Shown: positions 20,227 to 33,133 of the stretch, piece after piece
How the letters are laid out: each line of letters begins with the position of its first letter
Numbering within the stretch: position 1 is the stretch's first letter
From: Neopestalotiopsis rosae
Lineage: Eukaryota; Ascomycota; Sordariomycetes; Amphisphaeriales; Sporocadaceae
Direction: 5' to 3'
Assembly: GCA_023078685.1 (NCBI GenBank)
Contig: JALGAS010000007.1
Coordinates: 2,976,001 to 3,040,000, forward strand
DNA length: 64,000 nt
The notes under the pieces: model-generated
Databases searched by the model: none
What the model was told of the DNA's origin: nothing
Seen by the model: the letters and a program-made list of their open reading frames with translations, nothing else
Program-made: the position numbers and the translations under genes

Positions 20227-23200
20227 AGCTTGTGCTGCGTTTGTGGTGGGGGACGGCGAGCTATTGATCAAGGTACACTGATTGTTTTGAACGACCAGCG
20301 GACAATGTTGGGGAATTTGTTTTTTCAAACGGGATTCAAAGATGATGAGCAACGTTGACAGATGGATTCAACAGGCAGAGACGAACAGACTCAAGTCGGG
20401 TGTAGTAGCCGGCTTCAAGAGGTTCTGTCTAAAGCGAATCGAAGAAGAAACGAGGGACTTGAACGTTGCAAATGTACATCTTGGGAAGTCTTGTGATTGT
20501 AAGAGGGGTGTGTGTTTTGTTTCTTTGGTGAACCAAGCGTTGGTGAAAGTAGTATCGAGAGTGATGTCCAGGGTGTTGCGAAGTAGAGACCATGAAATGA
20601 ATATGATCGAGCTGGGTGTGGGTGAATGGGTGAGTGGGAATCCAGGAATAAATCTGTGTCGCGGTTGGCTAGGCTGGGCTGGGCTGGGGCGCTGGGCAAC
20701 GCAAGCTTGGGGGGCACGGAGGTCCTCTATGGCTTTCTCCGGCGCAGTCTGGTCAGGGGATTTTGGACCCTTCTGCAGGTGTCCAGGTCGGTGGGGGAAC
20801 GCAAACTCTAAAACGGGCGCTGAGTGCCTTTTTGGCAGCGGAAATTGGTAGTACACACAGCAATTGTAAGCAGTGCGATTTTTTTTCACGTGGCGCTTTC
20901 GAGGTCGTCTGAGAACGAACAAGCTTCGATCCAAGCTTGAGTGGTTTAGGGTTGTCTAGAATCAGTCCCCAAGTCATTGTAGCGCAACGCTTCGATTTAT
21001 TAATCAAGCAATAGACAGACAGACCTTGATTCTTGCTTATTACTACAAGTGACGCAAATGCGGATGTCACTTTGGTAGGAACGCGACAGCAGATGAATCC
21101 ACCTCACCTCATTAAGGTAAATTGTACGAGGTACCACGGTACCTACATTGCCTGCCTCAGTACTACCTACAGGCCTGCAGCACTTTCAGCACCCATCTAC
21201 CTAAATGTAATCAAGGCGGAACCGACACGGCAGACTCGAGGCATCTCCGACCCTCAGGGGCCGAAGCGAGGCTACAATGTGTACAGTAACAGGACTACAC
21301 GGCGTTAAGGGAAGGTTACTAATAATTCACACGTTGTCCAGATTGTGTATCGCACAAAACTGTTGACTGCTCTTCGTGCAATTGAGTTTCGTGGCTACCT
21401 TACGCTCTCATCTATGATCGAGCAACCTATCTAGATCGCTGTGTGCTGCATATTATGCTAGATGCATAAAGTAGGGTGTAATCGTGCATAGCTCCGGAGG
21501 CGGAATTTGTGCGGGCGTTTTCTAGGTTGGCCTGATTTATGATTCTTGCAATGACCCTACTTGCATTTTTTCTCATGTAGGGGTCGACCGTTCAAACTTT
21601 GACAAAGAAGACCTGCAGCTGAGCTTGACCAGTCCTCTTCATTTCGGTTTTTGATGGTGGAATACTGAACGTTCCATACGACCAAGTTACAGGACGAGAA
21701 TTGTATGGGCACGGGTATGTCATACACTACAAAACCAGTGTCAGGTCTGGGGCCCTTCGCTGCTTCTTCAGAAGTTGTGCATGTATTTCATTATGTATAA
21801 GGGACATCTCTCGGCGGAAATAAGACACTTAATTACGTAGCCAGTGCCAATCCCGCGAAAACGAGAGTCCCGCAGTTCTGGAACGCCAGCCGCCATGATC
21901 CTCTTCAGGGAGTGCTGACGAATCGGATCGCTGATTCTGCGGCCATAATGCCCCCGGGAGGCGGATCGAGGTGGATGAGCTGGGGGCAACAGTGACCGTG
22001 CAGTTCCGCAAATGCACAACTTGTGGCTCTTTTGCTCTCTGAAGCCAGCGAGCCCTGGAGCGTGGGCTCGGTGGACAAACTGGGAGCTGAGCTGGAGGTC
22101 CCTTGATGATACAGTTGTGGTAGTACGTACCTTGCATTACCTGTGCCCGCCAACCTAACAGGCTTCCTGGTCGCCAATGGTACCTACGATGGCTCCCTGT
22201 TATTGCGCAAAGTAGACAGAGATCTACCGCCGTCTGCTGACTGCCCTTGATACCCACACGTCTTGATTTGTCTTGCCCTCGAGCGTGTGATGCAGCGACA
22301 CGCACACAAGGGGCGATCCAACAGGATGCCATGAGCAGGTTTCACGTGTAGGGAGTTGGGCTTTCATGTCAGGACGTATGCCGATTTGGCAAAGCCATGT
22401 ACAACTCGGGCCTAGAAAGACTGACCATTTATCTACTTGCATACCAGCTGAATCACCATCTTTGGGGGCAATTAGGCAGTTGGCCAGCGCTGAAAGAAGA
22501 GTGCACTTCACTGCTAAATTGGCAGCTGCAGAGTACATTGGCTTGATTGGGTACTGTATTTGGCCGCTCGGTCACTTCGGAGATGTCATCGTCCGATGTT
22601 ATTTCTTGCGCGCGGAGCTCTCCGCCGCCGGCCACTATTGAGTTGGCCCCGGTCAGTAAACCAAAGAAATAGTTGCTTACCTGGCGAGAGTTGGCGTGTT
22701 CAAACTTGCCAGGGCCTTATCTGTAGCCTGGCGTCCAAGCAGGAGATTCGATGCCGATGCGATCTGGACATCTCGTGTGCTGGCAGCAGTTGTAGTAGTG
22801 GTCTAGAACCAGCTCTGTTGCTGTTCGAAACGCTTGCTTGCTAAAAAGTAGTGTGTTCATATAGTCGTGAATCTCGAACAGGGGAGGGGTGAAAGAACAC
22901 ACAATCACCACTACATACTTGGAATAGTATTATTGATTTCATACGCAGCAGCAAATGAAAATGAGCATTGCGCTTAGATCGGCCAATCAGTCAGCATATC
23001 CTTTCTTTTGATGCTTGTCCCTTTCTTCTCAGAAACAACAACTGCAGGCGAGCAAAATAAAACTGTTCAATATAAGCCCGGCAAGTGCAAATCTGATTAG
23101 GTGTACGTCAATTGCAGCAGCCGAGAAATACAGTCAAGGAAGGATCAGCAACTTATGGCGAAGAAGCTCCAAAAAGGGGTGCGCGCCAAGCTTTGACAGT

Positions 23201-24013
23201 TGTAACTACTGTGATTAGGTGTAAAAGACGGTAAATATGCAGAAGTGACATCTCAACGATTCAAACCTAAAGGAATGGCAGTTGCACTTTGAAAGTTGAA
23301 GGTAAAGGTCTACTCTGCACGAAGCCTATGAGGAACGAGAGCAAAATTTGGCCCCGCGCATAGTCCGCACAAACCATTTTTGATTGGCTGTTGACGCCAC
23401 GCCGAAATTGTGGCCGTACACTACCCGCATTGGAGACAGTGAAGTCAATGCCAAAAACAGGCAGTATACTCCGTATGCTGTGATGAAATCAAATATAATC
23501 CATTCATCACTTGCCTTCCTTTCTATACACATAATCTATGCCTTCACGATGGACTGGCGTTGCGAGTTTTGATTCTTTCTATTCTCGCCTTACGGGGCTG
23601 CACACACTGGCGTTGACCCCAGGCTAACCAAATACCCCAAGATCGCCTCAGTTTAGACCCGCTTTTCTCCGAATCCGCAGAAGATCGGAATGGGAGCAAG
23701 AAAAAAAAAAATCGAAATGCACTCAAAAAACTCGATGCTGTGATATTCCTATTTTCGTGACTACATACTGAAGAAAAGTCGCAACTATCACTCCACCAAA
23801 GGAATCCAATACCTTCCGGCGTCAGGGTCCCATATCATCATTTGCATACATCTGATTGCGGGGTTGTTGAAAAAAAAAGTTTGTTACGGGGAATCCTAGA
23901 CGTCCACAAGCTTCTTCCGCCTTGTGGATCATCTTTATTTCTGAAGAAGCGATTCGTCTCGACTTGTTGCTCAAACAACATCGACTTGATACCCGTCATA
24001 TACATCGCGCAAC
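20227..24013. other. Long gene-poor stretch
   Basis: It holds the promoters of two divergently placed genes. A 188-codon minus-strand frame at 20368-20934 is Pro/Ser/Thr-rich and directly upstream of the phosphatase; it is more likely leader or promoter sequence than a gene. A short inverted repeat AGGTACC-AC-GGTACCT lies at 21129-21144. No transposon, tRNA or coding gene could be supported. Confidence 0.45.
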
Positions 24014-26314
24014 ATGTCTGGCTTTGATACTTACAAGACACCGGTTAGTCATACCCTGTTGAATTCCAACCCCAATTTCAACCGAGTTGTGTATTGCGGC
24101 TCTTCCTTCTCTCGAGAGATCATACACATGATGTCACGGCCCACTCGTTCGTCACTATAATCCAAAAAATACTTCATGAGAGGTAATCAGCGAGATTACT
24201 TACAATGTCGAGGGTTCGAATGACCTTCACGCGGGAGTGATACGGCCCTGGCCGAGGCTCACGCCAACACCAAACGACACGACGAAAAACATGGATGTCT
24301 TTAGAATATAGGCTAACACGCATACCCAGCTCGACTCGCGCTACTCCAGCGCCGAGATGAAGCAGCTGTTTAGCCAGCGCTCGCGTCACAGCACATGGCG
24401 CAAGCTCTGGCTGTACTTGGCTGAGGCTGAGAAGGACTTGGGCATTGAGAATATTAGCCCCGAGGCGCTCGAGCAGATGCGGGAGCATCTTATTGTGAGC
24501 GATGATGACTTCGGAGTTGCTGCCATTGAGGAGAAGAGACGCCGCCACGATGTCATGGCCCACGTCCACGCTTTCGGCCAGGTCGCTCCCGCTGCTGCTG
24601 GCATCATTCACTACGGTGCCACGTCTTGCTATGTTACAGACAATGCCGAGCTCATCCTGATGTAAGTCATCATCCCAGGGTGGTGACAAGGGGAATTCAT
24701 ACTTGCGGCCGCGATATCCTCTCAATCTGGAGAAACTGACATTGACTACCAGGCGCGACGCCATGGATCTCATCATCCCCAAGCTCGCCAAGGTGATTGC
24801 CAACCTTGCTGCTTTTGCCGACAAGCACAAGGCTGTTCCGACACTGGGCTTCACTCACTACCAGCCTGCACAACTCATCACTGTTGGTAAGCGTGCAGCT
24901 CAGTGGGCTCAGCAGTTGATGATGGACCTGGAGGACATTGAGCACGTCCGCAAGGAACTCAAGTTCCGTGGTGCCCAAGGTACCACTGGCACCCACGCAT
25001 CGTTCTTGGAGATCTTCCAGGGCGACGGCTCCAAGGTCGACCGCCTGAACGACCTTCTCTGCTCAAAGGCCGGCTTCCCCGCCTGCTACGACATCTCGAC
25101 CCAGACTTACACTCGCAAGGTTGACCTGCGCGTGGCCAACGCCATCTGTGGCCTCGGTGCCAGTGTTCAGCAGATCTGTGCCGACATTCGCCACTTAGCC
25201 AATCTCAAGGAGATGGAGGAGCCCTTTGAGAAGGACCAGATTGGTTCCAGCGCCATGGCTTACAAGCGTAACCCAGTAAGTGATGTACGTGTATGTAGTA
25301 CTGATCAATGACTAACGAATCATCTAGATGCGGTCCGAGCGTATTTGCAGTCTTGGACGCAAGCTCGCAAACTTGCCCATGGATTTCAAGGACACCTTCA
25401 CGATGCAGTGGTACGTAGAGAGGAGATCCCCAAAGATATTTTTCTTGTGTACTAACTTGTGCCCTAAAGGATGGAGAGAACGCTGGACGACTCCGCTATT
25501 CGTCGTATTGACATTCCTGGTATGCATTCTATTCTCAATCATCACATTTCCGTCGATACGGAGATGTAGATGAGGTAATGACTATAACTAACATGAATGG
25601 TCAATTAGAAATGTTCCTCCTCGCCGACGCCGTCCTCATTGGAATGGACAACGTTACTGACGGCCTGGTGATCTGTAAGTTTTGAAATCTGGCGTTTTGA
25701 TGTCGTTCAACGGCTTGCTCTCACAGTATACTAATATGCCGTCCGCAACTAGACCCCAAGCGCATTGAGGCTCGCACAAGAGAGGAGCTACCGCAAGTAC
25801 CACTCTCAATAGACTCAAAGTAACGAAACCCTGACATTATGTGACTAGTTTCATGGCCACGGAGAACATCATCATGCGCATTGTCGCCATGGGAGGATCG
25901 TAAGTCTTGCCAATATTAAGAACTCTTGTTCCAGCGAACAGCAACTAATGTAATCTAAAACAGCCGCCAAGACGCCCACGAGGAGATTCGCGTGCTGTCA
26001 CACCAGGCCTCTGATGTAGTCAAGAACCAGGGTGGCCAAAATGATCTCATGTAAGTATCCAGATCGCGTTATCAATTGCGCATTACGAGATACAACATGG
26101 ACTAACACATGATTACAGTGAGAGAATCAAGAAGACCGACTACTTCAAGCCCATCTGGGGCGAGATCGACTCCATGCTGGACCCCAGCCTCTACATTGGC
26201 CGCTCGGTCCAAATTGTCGAGCGCTTCTGCAGCGAGGGTGGTGTTCTGGAGAAGAAGCTGGCGCCTTACCAGTCCTTCATCAAGGGCACTGCCACTGCCC
26301 AGCTGAACGTCTAA
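24014..26314 (+). CDS. ADE13: Adenylosuccinate lyase
   Basis: Ten exons: 24014-24043, 24330-24661, 24753-25275, 25328-25410, 25470-25519, 25609-25674, 25753-25792, 25849-25899, 25964-26050 and 26119-26314, giving 485 residues (yeast Ade13 has 482). The start [15 protein letters not shown] matches eukaryotic lyases. Conserved blocks include [31 protein letters not shown], the fumarase/aspartase signature [21 protein letters not shown] and [15 protein letters not shown]. The enzyme releases fumarate from SAICAR and from adenylosuccinate in de novo purine and AMP synthesis, as a cytosolic homotetramer. The first intron is long (286 nt). Intron 7 must be GC-AG to keep the conserved ELPFMATEN block. 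Confidence 0.97.
25793..25848 (+). other. GC-AG intron in ADE13
   Basis: The donor is GCAAGT after CTACC and the acceptor is GACTAG. Using the nearby GT at 25797 would put the next exon out of frame and lose the conserved FMATENI block, so the GC donor is required. Confidence 0.85.
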
Positions 26315-27193
26315 GGGAAGCACTTCTTGGTTTAATGTGTGGAGAAGGACTCGTGTTGCATTTACCAGAGGCATAGATAGACAAAAGCATGAAAAAAAGC
26401 ATTTATTTGAGAACCAACATCAACTCGACTTGGATGCCTGGCTCGTGACCAACAGTCACATTCAAGGCCCTGCAATGTCCTTATGCACGCCTGTGGCGTC
26501 ACTCCTCGCCCAGCCGAGCCAGCCATTCACTGGCGTCAGCAATGCCTCTAAGTATCCACGATCAGCATGCAAGCAAGTATCGGATCTGGCATAAGATTCG
26601 CACGCATCCTGGACAAATACTCGGAATGCCTGGCTGTTCGATCTCCAGCCTAGCTCGCTTACGCTATCCGCATCCAAGAATCGAACCAGAATGACAACGA
26701 GTCTGGGAACGCCACATCTGCAGTTTTCTCAGAATCGGGAAGACGCTTGCACTGGTGTGCTTCAAATGCAGGATGCCCTGAATGCATTGGATGGGGGCGG
26801 TAACAGGGTCATCACAACAAGGTGTCGAGGGTGTTTTATACTTGGAAGTCCATGACTCAGGCCACTGCTCAGTCACACAATTGCTGACATTGCACTTTCC
26901 TGACAGAAAACGTTCCTGCTTATTCAGTCCATTTTTTGTGCAAACGCGTGCTCCAATTGAGTTCAGCGAAGAGAGGAAGGTGCAGTACGACTACGAACTG
27001 TATTATTACATAATTGGGCTAAACTAACGAATGCATCGCAACTTCATGTCTCTTTTCTGACCTACCAAATGAACGCACTCCACACCCTCATAATCGTCAA
27101 TGCTCAATGCTCAATGCTCAATGCTCAACAACCAACACACATCCCAATTTGATTTCCGATCGGCGCATCCACTGCTGTTACCGTCCTCCCCTC
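26315..27193. other. Intergenic between convergent ADE13 and oxidase genes
   Basis: It contains the short tandem repeat at 27097. The remaining frames lack coding character. Confidence 0.5.
27097..27124 (+). repeat. Tandem repeat, 4 x TCAATGC
   Basis: Four perfect 7-bp units in the 3' flank of the D-amino-acid oxidase gene. Confidence 0.9.
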
Positions 27194-28522
27194 TTAGAGT
27201 GAGGCTCTGATTTCCACCGGGCTCCAGACACCCATTCCCCGGCGCTCCTCCTCCATCTCCTTCATCGACCTGGGAGCTACACCTCTTAGCGTCTCCTCCA
27301 CAAGTGATGCAACATCCTCAGCACAACCAAAAGATAGGGACCAACCCGCGCCTCCTTGGCCATAAGAGTGCACAATTCGGCTGCCAGCCCTGCGCAGCTC
27401 TCGCTCGACTCTTACATTGTTCCCCCTGAAGGGCCGAAGACCCTGGGCCAGCGGGTAATCCGGGTCGACGCGTGCAGATTTGAGACTCGGCAAGAAGTTC
27501 TCACACCTCTCCCGCATCCGCCGAATGATAGGGCTATCTAACGTAAGATCCAGATCTCGCTTCTGCGGCTCAGCGATGCCTCCAATGAGAAGAATGTTGT
27601 CATTTCTGGGCACGAGAAAAACAATCTCGTTGGCGTCATGCACTGCATCAGCCGTAATAGTCAGGGCCGCATCAACCTTCGGGAAGTCCGAGCCATCGTT
27701 GATGACGCGGATGAGACCGCCTCGGATCGGGTAGACGGTGCTGTCGCCCGCAAGAAGCTCTCCTTGCAAGCCCGTACAGTTGATAATCACATCAGCGGAA
27801 AATCTCGCTCGGAGATCGTCCTCAATGCCGAGCAGGTCTTCGGTGATGGTTTCTGTAACGTATTCCGCGCCCTTGCGGCGAACCAGATCTGTCAACCATA
27901 CCATGGCCTGGTCCGTATCAATAATGGGTGCCAATAACTCGTACGCATCGACGGCGCCGTAGGACGGATCAACCCTTCTCTCAGCAATGAGGTCGGCGCT
28001 TCTATGAAATCCTCTCACGCCACTTTGCATAATTTCCATCATTTTGGAGTACTGTGCGTCATCTTCTTCGACAGGACAGGGAAAGAAAAAGTCTGATGGC
28101 ATCATGCGTACGCCCGACTCTTGGCCAATTGCCGGGACTGACGCAATCGCGTCCCAGACATGATATGCAGTCATACACCATCTCTTTGAATGAGCCAGTG
28201 AAATGGCGTCCGTATGCGATCCGCAGACAGCCGGAGGGAACTCCCAAAGAGCACCAGCAATCTGTGAGGTCAGGCGATTTTCAGAGTTCACCCAAGCCCT
28301 GCAGTTGCGCTGGTCAGAATCTATCATCGTTCCAAAAGCCGACTGTGCCAGCGATACTTACGAGCTCAATACAGTGACGCGATAGCCACGATCCAGAAGC
28401 ACCCAAGAGGTGATGAGTCCAGTGACTCCACCACCAATGACCAGAACATGGGGCGATGCAGCAGTTGGCTTTCTCAACGGTTCGTCAAGAGGTGTCAATT
28501 CCCTCCACATTCTCAAAGGCAT
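27194..28522 (-). CDS. D-amino-acid oxidase family flavoenzyme
   Basis: Two exons (28522-28362, 28298-27194) encode 421 residues; GTAAGT donor, CTGCAG acceptor, phase 2. Exon 1 carries the dinucleotide-binding loop VLVIGGGVTGLITSW. Downstream blocks fit the DAO/DASPO family: GALWEFPPAVCG, VIINCTGLQGELLAG, PIRGGLIRV, and the C-terminal signature HSYGQGGAGWSLSFGCA that binds the FAD. Such enzymes deaminate D-amino acids to 2-oxo acids with release of hydrogen peroxide and ammonia. Choice between neutral and acidic D-amino acids is not visible. Relatives are peroxisomal with a C-terminal SKL-type signal; this one ends in ASL, which lacks the basic middle residue, so location is uncertain. The start was placed at MPLRMWREL, the last ATG before the flavin loop. 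Confidence 0.9.
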
Positions 28523-31500
28523 CTTGAAAAGATCTTTGTTACTGTTTGTATTGAACGAAAAGTAAATTTGAATGTATATGAAACACGAGAGACGCGTAAG
28601 TAAAGTCTTCTTTGTTTTCTCTCTCTTCGATTTCTCAAAACCCTTTGCAACATGCGGCACGTCGGGTTCTTATAGCTATTGAATATTCGGTCCTGATTCA
28701 CCGATTTACAAGGCACATATATCGGTTGTCAATACTTCCACACCCAGTGTTCATCACAAAACACTTCCGAACAAGGCCCGCTCGTACATTCACACCCTTC
28801 TCCTGCTCCTCCTCCTCCACCACCACCTCCATGGGTCTGGTAACATAACGCTTTGGAACCTGTTACCCCGCTGCGTGGCGAGTGATTCTCCCGAAGCTGG
28901 CCGGAAGAATTGAGCTGTCGAATAAGATCCACAACTCAGTAAGCACCAGACAGGACGTTCACATCAAGGATGTAGTGGCTGTGTTCTTGTCATCACATTT
29001 TGGCGGCCAATACTCTGCCTGTCGCTTAGAAGATGCTAGTGGAACGTGAATCCCTGTGCTCCTAATAACAGACCACAATATTGCTACTATTTTCTTTCTT
29101 ACACATATCAGATCCGGGCCAAAAAGTTATTCGGCGGCTTTTTGTCCACTCACACGTCCCAGCAGTCCCAGAAGGTGTCTCGTACTTGTTGGTCATACTG
29201 TGGAAACGGCTGGTCTGTGCCTTGACCTCGTCCATTCAAGCCTCTTAATTTTCGAGTGAGAACAGTTCCACCACATGTCAGACTATACGCTCATGCTGTG
29301 TGTCATTCATTATAGAAGGAAAAAGGAATTTTCAAGTACGCCGTTGCCAGCTGCCTGTCTGAAATCGGCAGATGCAAGCTGACTGCATACATATAGGGCT
29401 GTAGGGATGAATACTACTAATATGCTTCTCCACCAACAGGATCATGGCTCATGCGGCACTCAAGCTCCGCTGTCAGCGACCAATGGCAGTTCAAGGATTG
29501 CGATGGGTTACTCTTCACAGTCATCTTTCACATCATTATTTGTGGCGTACGTACGATTTTTTGCATTTTCCTGTCACGTTACCATCAAGCAGCGGTCATT
29601 ACCGAGCACCACTATCTGTGTATATCCCATATACAGGGAAAGAAGAACATTAATAGCCTCGTTAATGGTCTATCCCAAATGACAGCCAATCGGGAGGTGG
29701 TTCATGGGACCCGAGAGCACACGCTCATCCTCGCAGGGCGGGAGTCCACACAGCATGACTACACGAGAATTGTTCCTAGGGGATGCTCAGACTCCATGTC
29801 TTTCATTGTGGGCGCGCGCACTCGCATCCCATGCAATCAGCTTAATTTGGCCCCCACCGCCACAGCCAAGGAAGAGCCTGATTGCTATACACTTCCTTGC
29901 CTGGCTTTGATCAGTATTCACTGCAGGATCTGCATCCAGAAGACCATCACATCAAATAGCGTCGAGTGGCTTAGGTATTCCTTAGGGGATACCTAGAAGC
30001 GATCGGCTGTAATAGGGCTTCGGCTGACTTGAGTGGCCAGATCGATCAGTTCACTCAACCAGTAGCCAGATGGTCCAGAAATACTACCAACTTAGGATCG
30101 ATCAGGTCAGGGTGTACGCGTGGCAGCAGTGCCTACCATAGGGCTGCATATGCAAGCCACTCTACCGGCGCAATGGAGATATGCCTGCTACGGCCATCCC
30201 TTGGTTCCTCAAATCTGTGTCTCTCTCCCACGAGTATGGACTCCCTTGCCTATGTGTAATTTCAAGTGCGACATGCGTATGTTCCTGCATGGCAACTTCC
30301 GCGGAGTCTCCTTTCTTGTAGGAGATTCACTCATACACCGTTTCTACACCGCCGTTAGGACGACACAAACGGGTTTTGCCTCTGCCGTTTGAGCTCTCGT
30401 ACCATAAGCTGCAGCTTACCTGATCTTCTGGTTTCCTGATTGGTCATCCTTGCATGTATGATGACCCAAAGCAGCAGTAGTCTGGAAAACATTCGAAAGA
30501 GGCTCAAGCAAGGCTTCTAGAAGCATGATGATCTCTTCCTCTCTCACACACACACCTACCTGCTTTCCGGGTCCAAGGGTAAGCGAAGTCCCGGCACCGC
30601 ACAGCAAAAGTGCGAACCTCCCAATGATATCTTCGTATCCAGGTCCTGAACCAAAAACCCTGCTACTGCAAAGACTTTTCAACGGGCTGACCGAGCTCCC
30701 CGCAGATTCGTCCCCTTCCGTGGCCTAGCTCCTGGGTTCGCGATATGCCGGCTCGTTTCCAATGACAACCAAGTCACGCGGCTCGCAAAAGTCGTGCGGC
30801 TGCCTAGTCCCGCGCAATCATCTAATGTAAGTGGCATTTTCCTCTTATCCGACCCACACATGAGTAGGCTATACTCTGCCACGGAACAACATGCGTCACT
30901 CAGTTAAGCAGGTACAGTCGGTGCTCTTCTGACTGGTCCATACGCAAACCACTGAATCTATGCTGATGGAACTGTTATACTCACCGCATTTTCCCAGTTT
31001 CCAAGGGAATGACAACCTCGGCTCCCAGTAAGGTGGATCCGTCAATCTTGCGAAAGAGCGTGAGAATATGCATATCATCGTCACTCGCTTGCTCACTCAT
31101 AGTCCATGGCCTGATCGGAGTGGGCCGGTTTTATTCATAGAAGAAAAGACATCACAAGTGACGTGTTTTCTGGGCAAGATTTTGCAACCGTGGCCCAAAA
31201 GTCCTTCTTCATTCTCTTTCGGTCAGAAAACCAATGACAGACACTATTCTTGGGCGGCGGCGTTCTTTGTTCACGCCTCCGCCATGCGTCTATAGTAGAG
31301 TCGATAAAAGAGCACTCTCGTGCTTACAAGAGAAAGTACGGTGGTGGTGTTCCGCTATTTTCGGTCAATACTCGTTCCGGGGTCGCATAGAGACGGGGCG
31401 CCGGAGCCCGCCGGCAGCAGGCAGACAATTTTCAAAACAAAGTCAGCCAGGAATAGGTAGGATGAAAACCATGCATCATATGTATTTTCGGAATATCATG

Positions 31501-31696
31501 TCTAGATGCTTATGGCCCCCAGACAGACTTTTTGTTGTCCTTCTCAAACGATGGGATCACTGTAGGATCACTCGAAAGGTACAGACCGTGATGCGCTCCC
31601 GACTCAGATATTCATGATGCGAGAACCGTGTCCTTCGAGACTGCGCTAGAAGGTGCCTTCACCCACGAAGCGATTTCCATAGTTGGGATTCCTGCG
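28523..31696. other. Long gene-poor stretch
   Basis: Over 3 kb between two minus-strand genes. Frames up to about 181 codons (29451-29996) exist but have no recognisable motif, biased codon use or splice structure. An imperfect inverted repeat GGTATTCC/GGGATACC lies near 29973. No mobile element was recognised. Confidence 0.45.
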
Positions 31697-32722
31697 TTAG
31701 AATTGGTATTCAAAATCCCATTCTCCCAAGTGATCCAACACAATACCAAGCTTTATAGCATTAGGAGCAGTCGCTCCGCTCCCTTGATGCCCAACTCTTG
31801 CCGGGATGACTGGCTTTGCGTGAAGCATCGATGATGAGATGTCGGTTTCTAGATGGTAATACGCATGTTCATAAGGGGGCCCATTTACAGGTACTGGGCC
31901 CATGGGGTTGAGGTTGATGGCGATAGCGCCACTGCGTTCACCTAAAGCATAGCCAATAGAGACATCTGTCGCGTTGCAAAAGCCGTACTGATCGGCCCTG
32001 AGACCTTGATATGTCATGAGTCTCCGCCAGGGCATCCAGCGGGGAATATGTTCGTCCTGCACCATCAGGCCGTGGACCAGGCGAATGGTCTGCAAGGCTG
32101 TCAGAGACCGAGTCTGGGTAGACAGAATTTCCGAGTTCCTGGTGACAGCGTCGGCCTCCCTGGGGTCGATAAAATCGCTTTCCATGGTGGCGCGATATCG
32201 AGAAAGCATCCCGCGGGGGAACAAGCCGTTGAAGGCGATATGCCGAACTTTGGCCTGGAACTTCGGGTCTTGGAGAACCGGATTCAAGTCCTTGTTGTCA
32301 TGGAGGAATGGGAAATAGAACACGTCCCTTTCCCAATCAACAATTAGGCTCGAATATCTAGCGAAAGGACGGGTCGGAATCGGTTCGTGTCTTTGGTAAG
32401 TATCCCAGGGATAGAAGGAGGCGATATCCTTTACAGGTCGAGAAAACTGGAAGACCTCGCGCCCATTCAGCATTGTATGGCGTAGTTCCCGATTGACCTG
32501 AATGAGATTCGTCATGATCTTGTCATCGTCAATGTCTGGCGTTGGGAGTGAAATAGCTCGATAGCAGATGTTGGGCGTCATGCCGACCTCTTTGGGTGTG
32601 ATGACGTGTAATGCTGGTTTCGACGCGACTTCATACCAGTTCCATAACAACGGACGGAGCTCGTTCCATATCATAGCACGAAGCTCGACTGGCAGCCTAG
32701 GTGTCGAAGTGACTTGATCCAT
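31697..32722 (-). CDS. 2EXR-domain (F-box-like) protein
   Basis: Intronless, 341 residues. The N-terminus LPVELRAMIWNE followed some way on by LIQVNRELRH and VFQFSRPVKDIASFYP is the pattern of the fungal 2EXR domain, often annotated as F-box-like. The C-terminal part contains many aromatic residues and no membrane span or enzymatic motif (LRADQYGFCNATDVSIGY, ending GEWDFEYQF). These proteins are numerous and variable in filamentous ascomycetes and their role is unknown; a part in substrate recognition for ubiquitination has been suggested from the F-box resemblance. No introns, and the neighbours give no functional clue. Confidence 0.75.
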   Translation of the reverse strand: MDQVTSTPRLPVELRAMIWNELRPLLWNWYEVASKPALHVITPKEVGMTPNICYRAISLPTPDIDDDKIMTNLIQVNRELRHTMLNGREVFQFSRPVKDIASFYPWDTYQRHEPIPTRPFARYSSLIVDWERDVFYFPFLHDNKDLNPVLQDPKFQAKVRHIAFNGLFPRGMLSRYRATMESDFIDPREADAVTRNSEILSTQTRSLTALQTIRLVHGLMVQDEHIPRWMPWRRLMTYQGLRADQYGFCNATDVSIGYALGERSGAIAINLNPMGPVPVNGPPYEHAYYHLETDISSSMLHAKPVIPARVGHQGSGATAPNAIKLGIVLDHLGEWDFEYQF

Positions 32723-33133
32723 CGTGATGATCGCAAAGTGTTGTTCTCAGTGTTCGGCTTGAATGACAAAGGTGAGGATGAAGATTGAAATGAGAGTGAT
32801 CGACCAAACGCGTAAACTTTATAATCGATGTCACTCTTCAACCCGAAGACGAATGGCTGAGGCATGCGGTCTCCAGTGTAGTGCTGGTCTCGTTCTCCTC
32901 GCCCGAGGCAGGTACGCGTCTCAATGACAACAAGCGAGGCATCGCAACAAGACCAAACATATGTATGCCTCAGAAAGTAATTGCCTGCCCTATCGTCTCG
33001 CCACAGGCCTTTCCGGTTATCGAAGTTGTGCGTATCACCATATTGTGGCTAGTTCAGCCGCACGTCCCAGATTCACAAGAAGCCTGAAATACGAGAGTTC
33101 TCCAGTAAGAGAATTTTGAGAAACAATACATAT
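32723..33133. other. Intergenic
   Basis: Promoter of the 2EXR gene and 3' flank of the KPWE gene. Nothing else seen. Confidence 0.5.

Noticed and set aside
20368..20934. 188-codon minus-strand frame upstream of the Siw14-like gene
   Set aside because: It is Pro/Ser/Thr-rich without motifs and lies just upstream of the phosphatase start, as expected of a CT-rich promoter or leader. No splice signal links it to the phosphatase.
24190..24230. GGTTCGAAT-type sequence suggesting a tRNA T-arm
   Set aside because: The flanking bases do not form the T stem and no D or anticodon arm lies at the right distance; it is within the first intron of ADE13.
29451..29996. 181-codon plus-strand frame
   Set aside because: No known motif, no codon bias like the neighbours and several overlapping frames of similar length.
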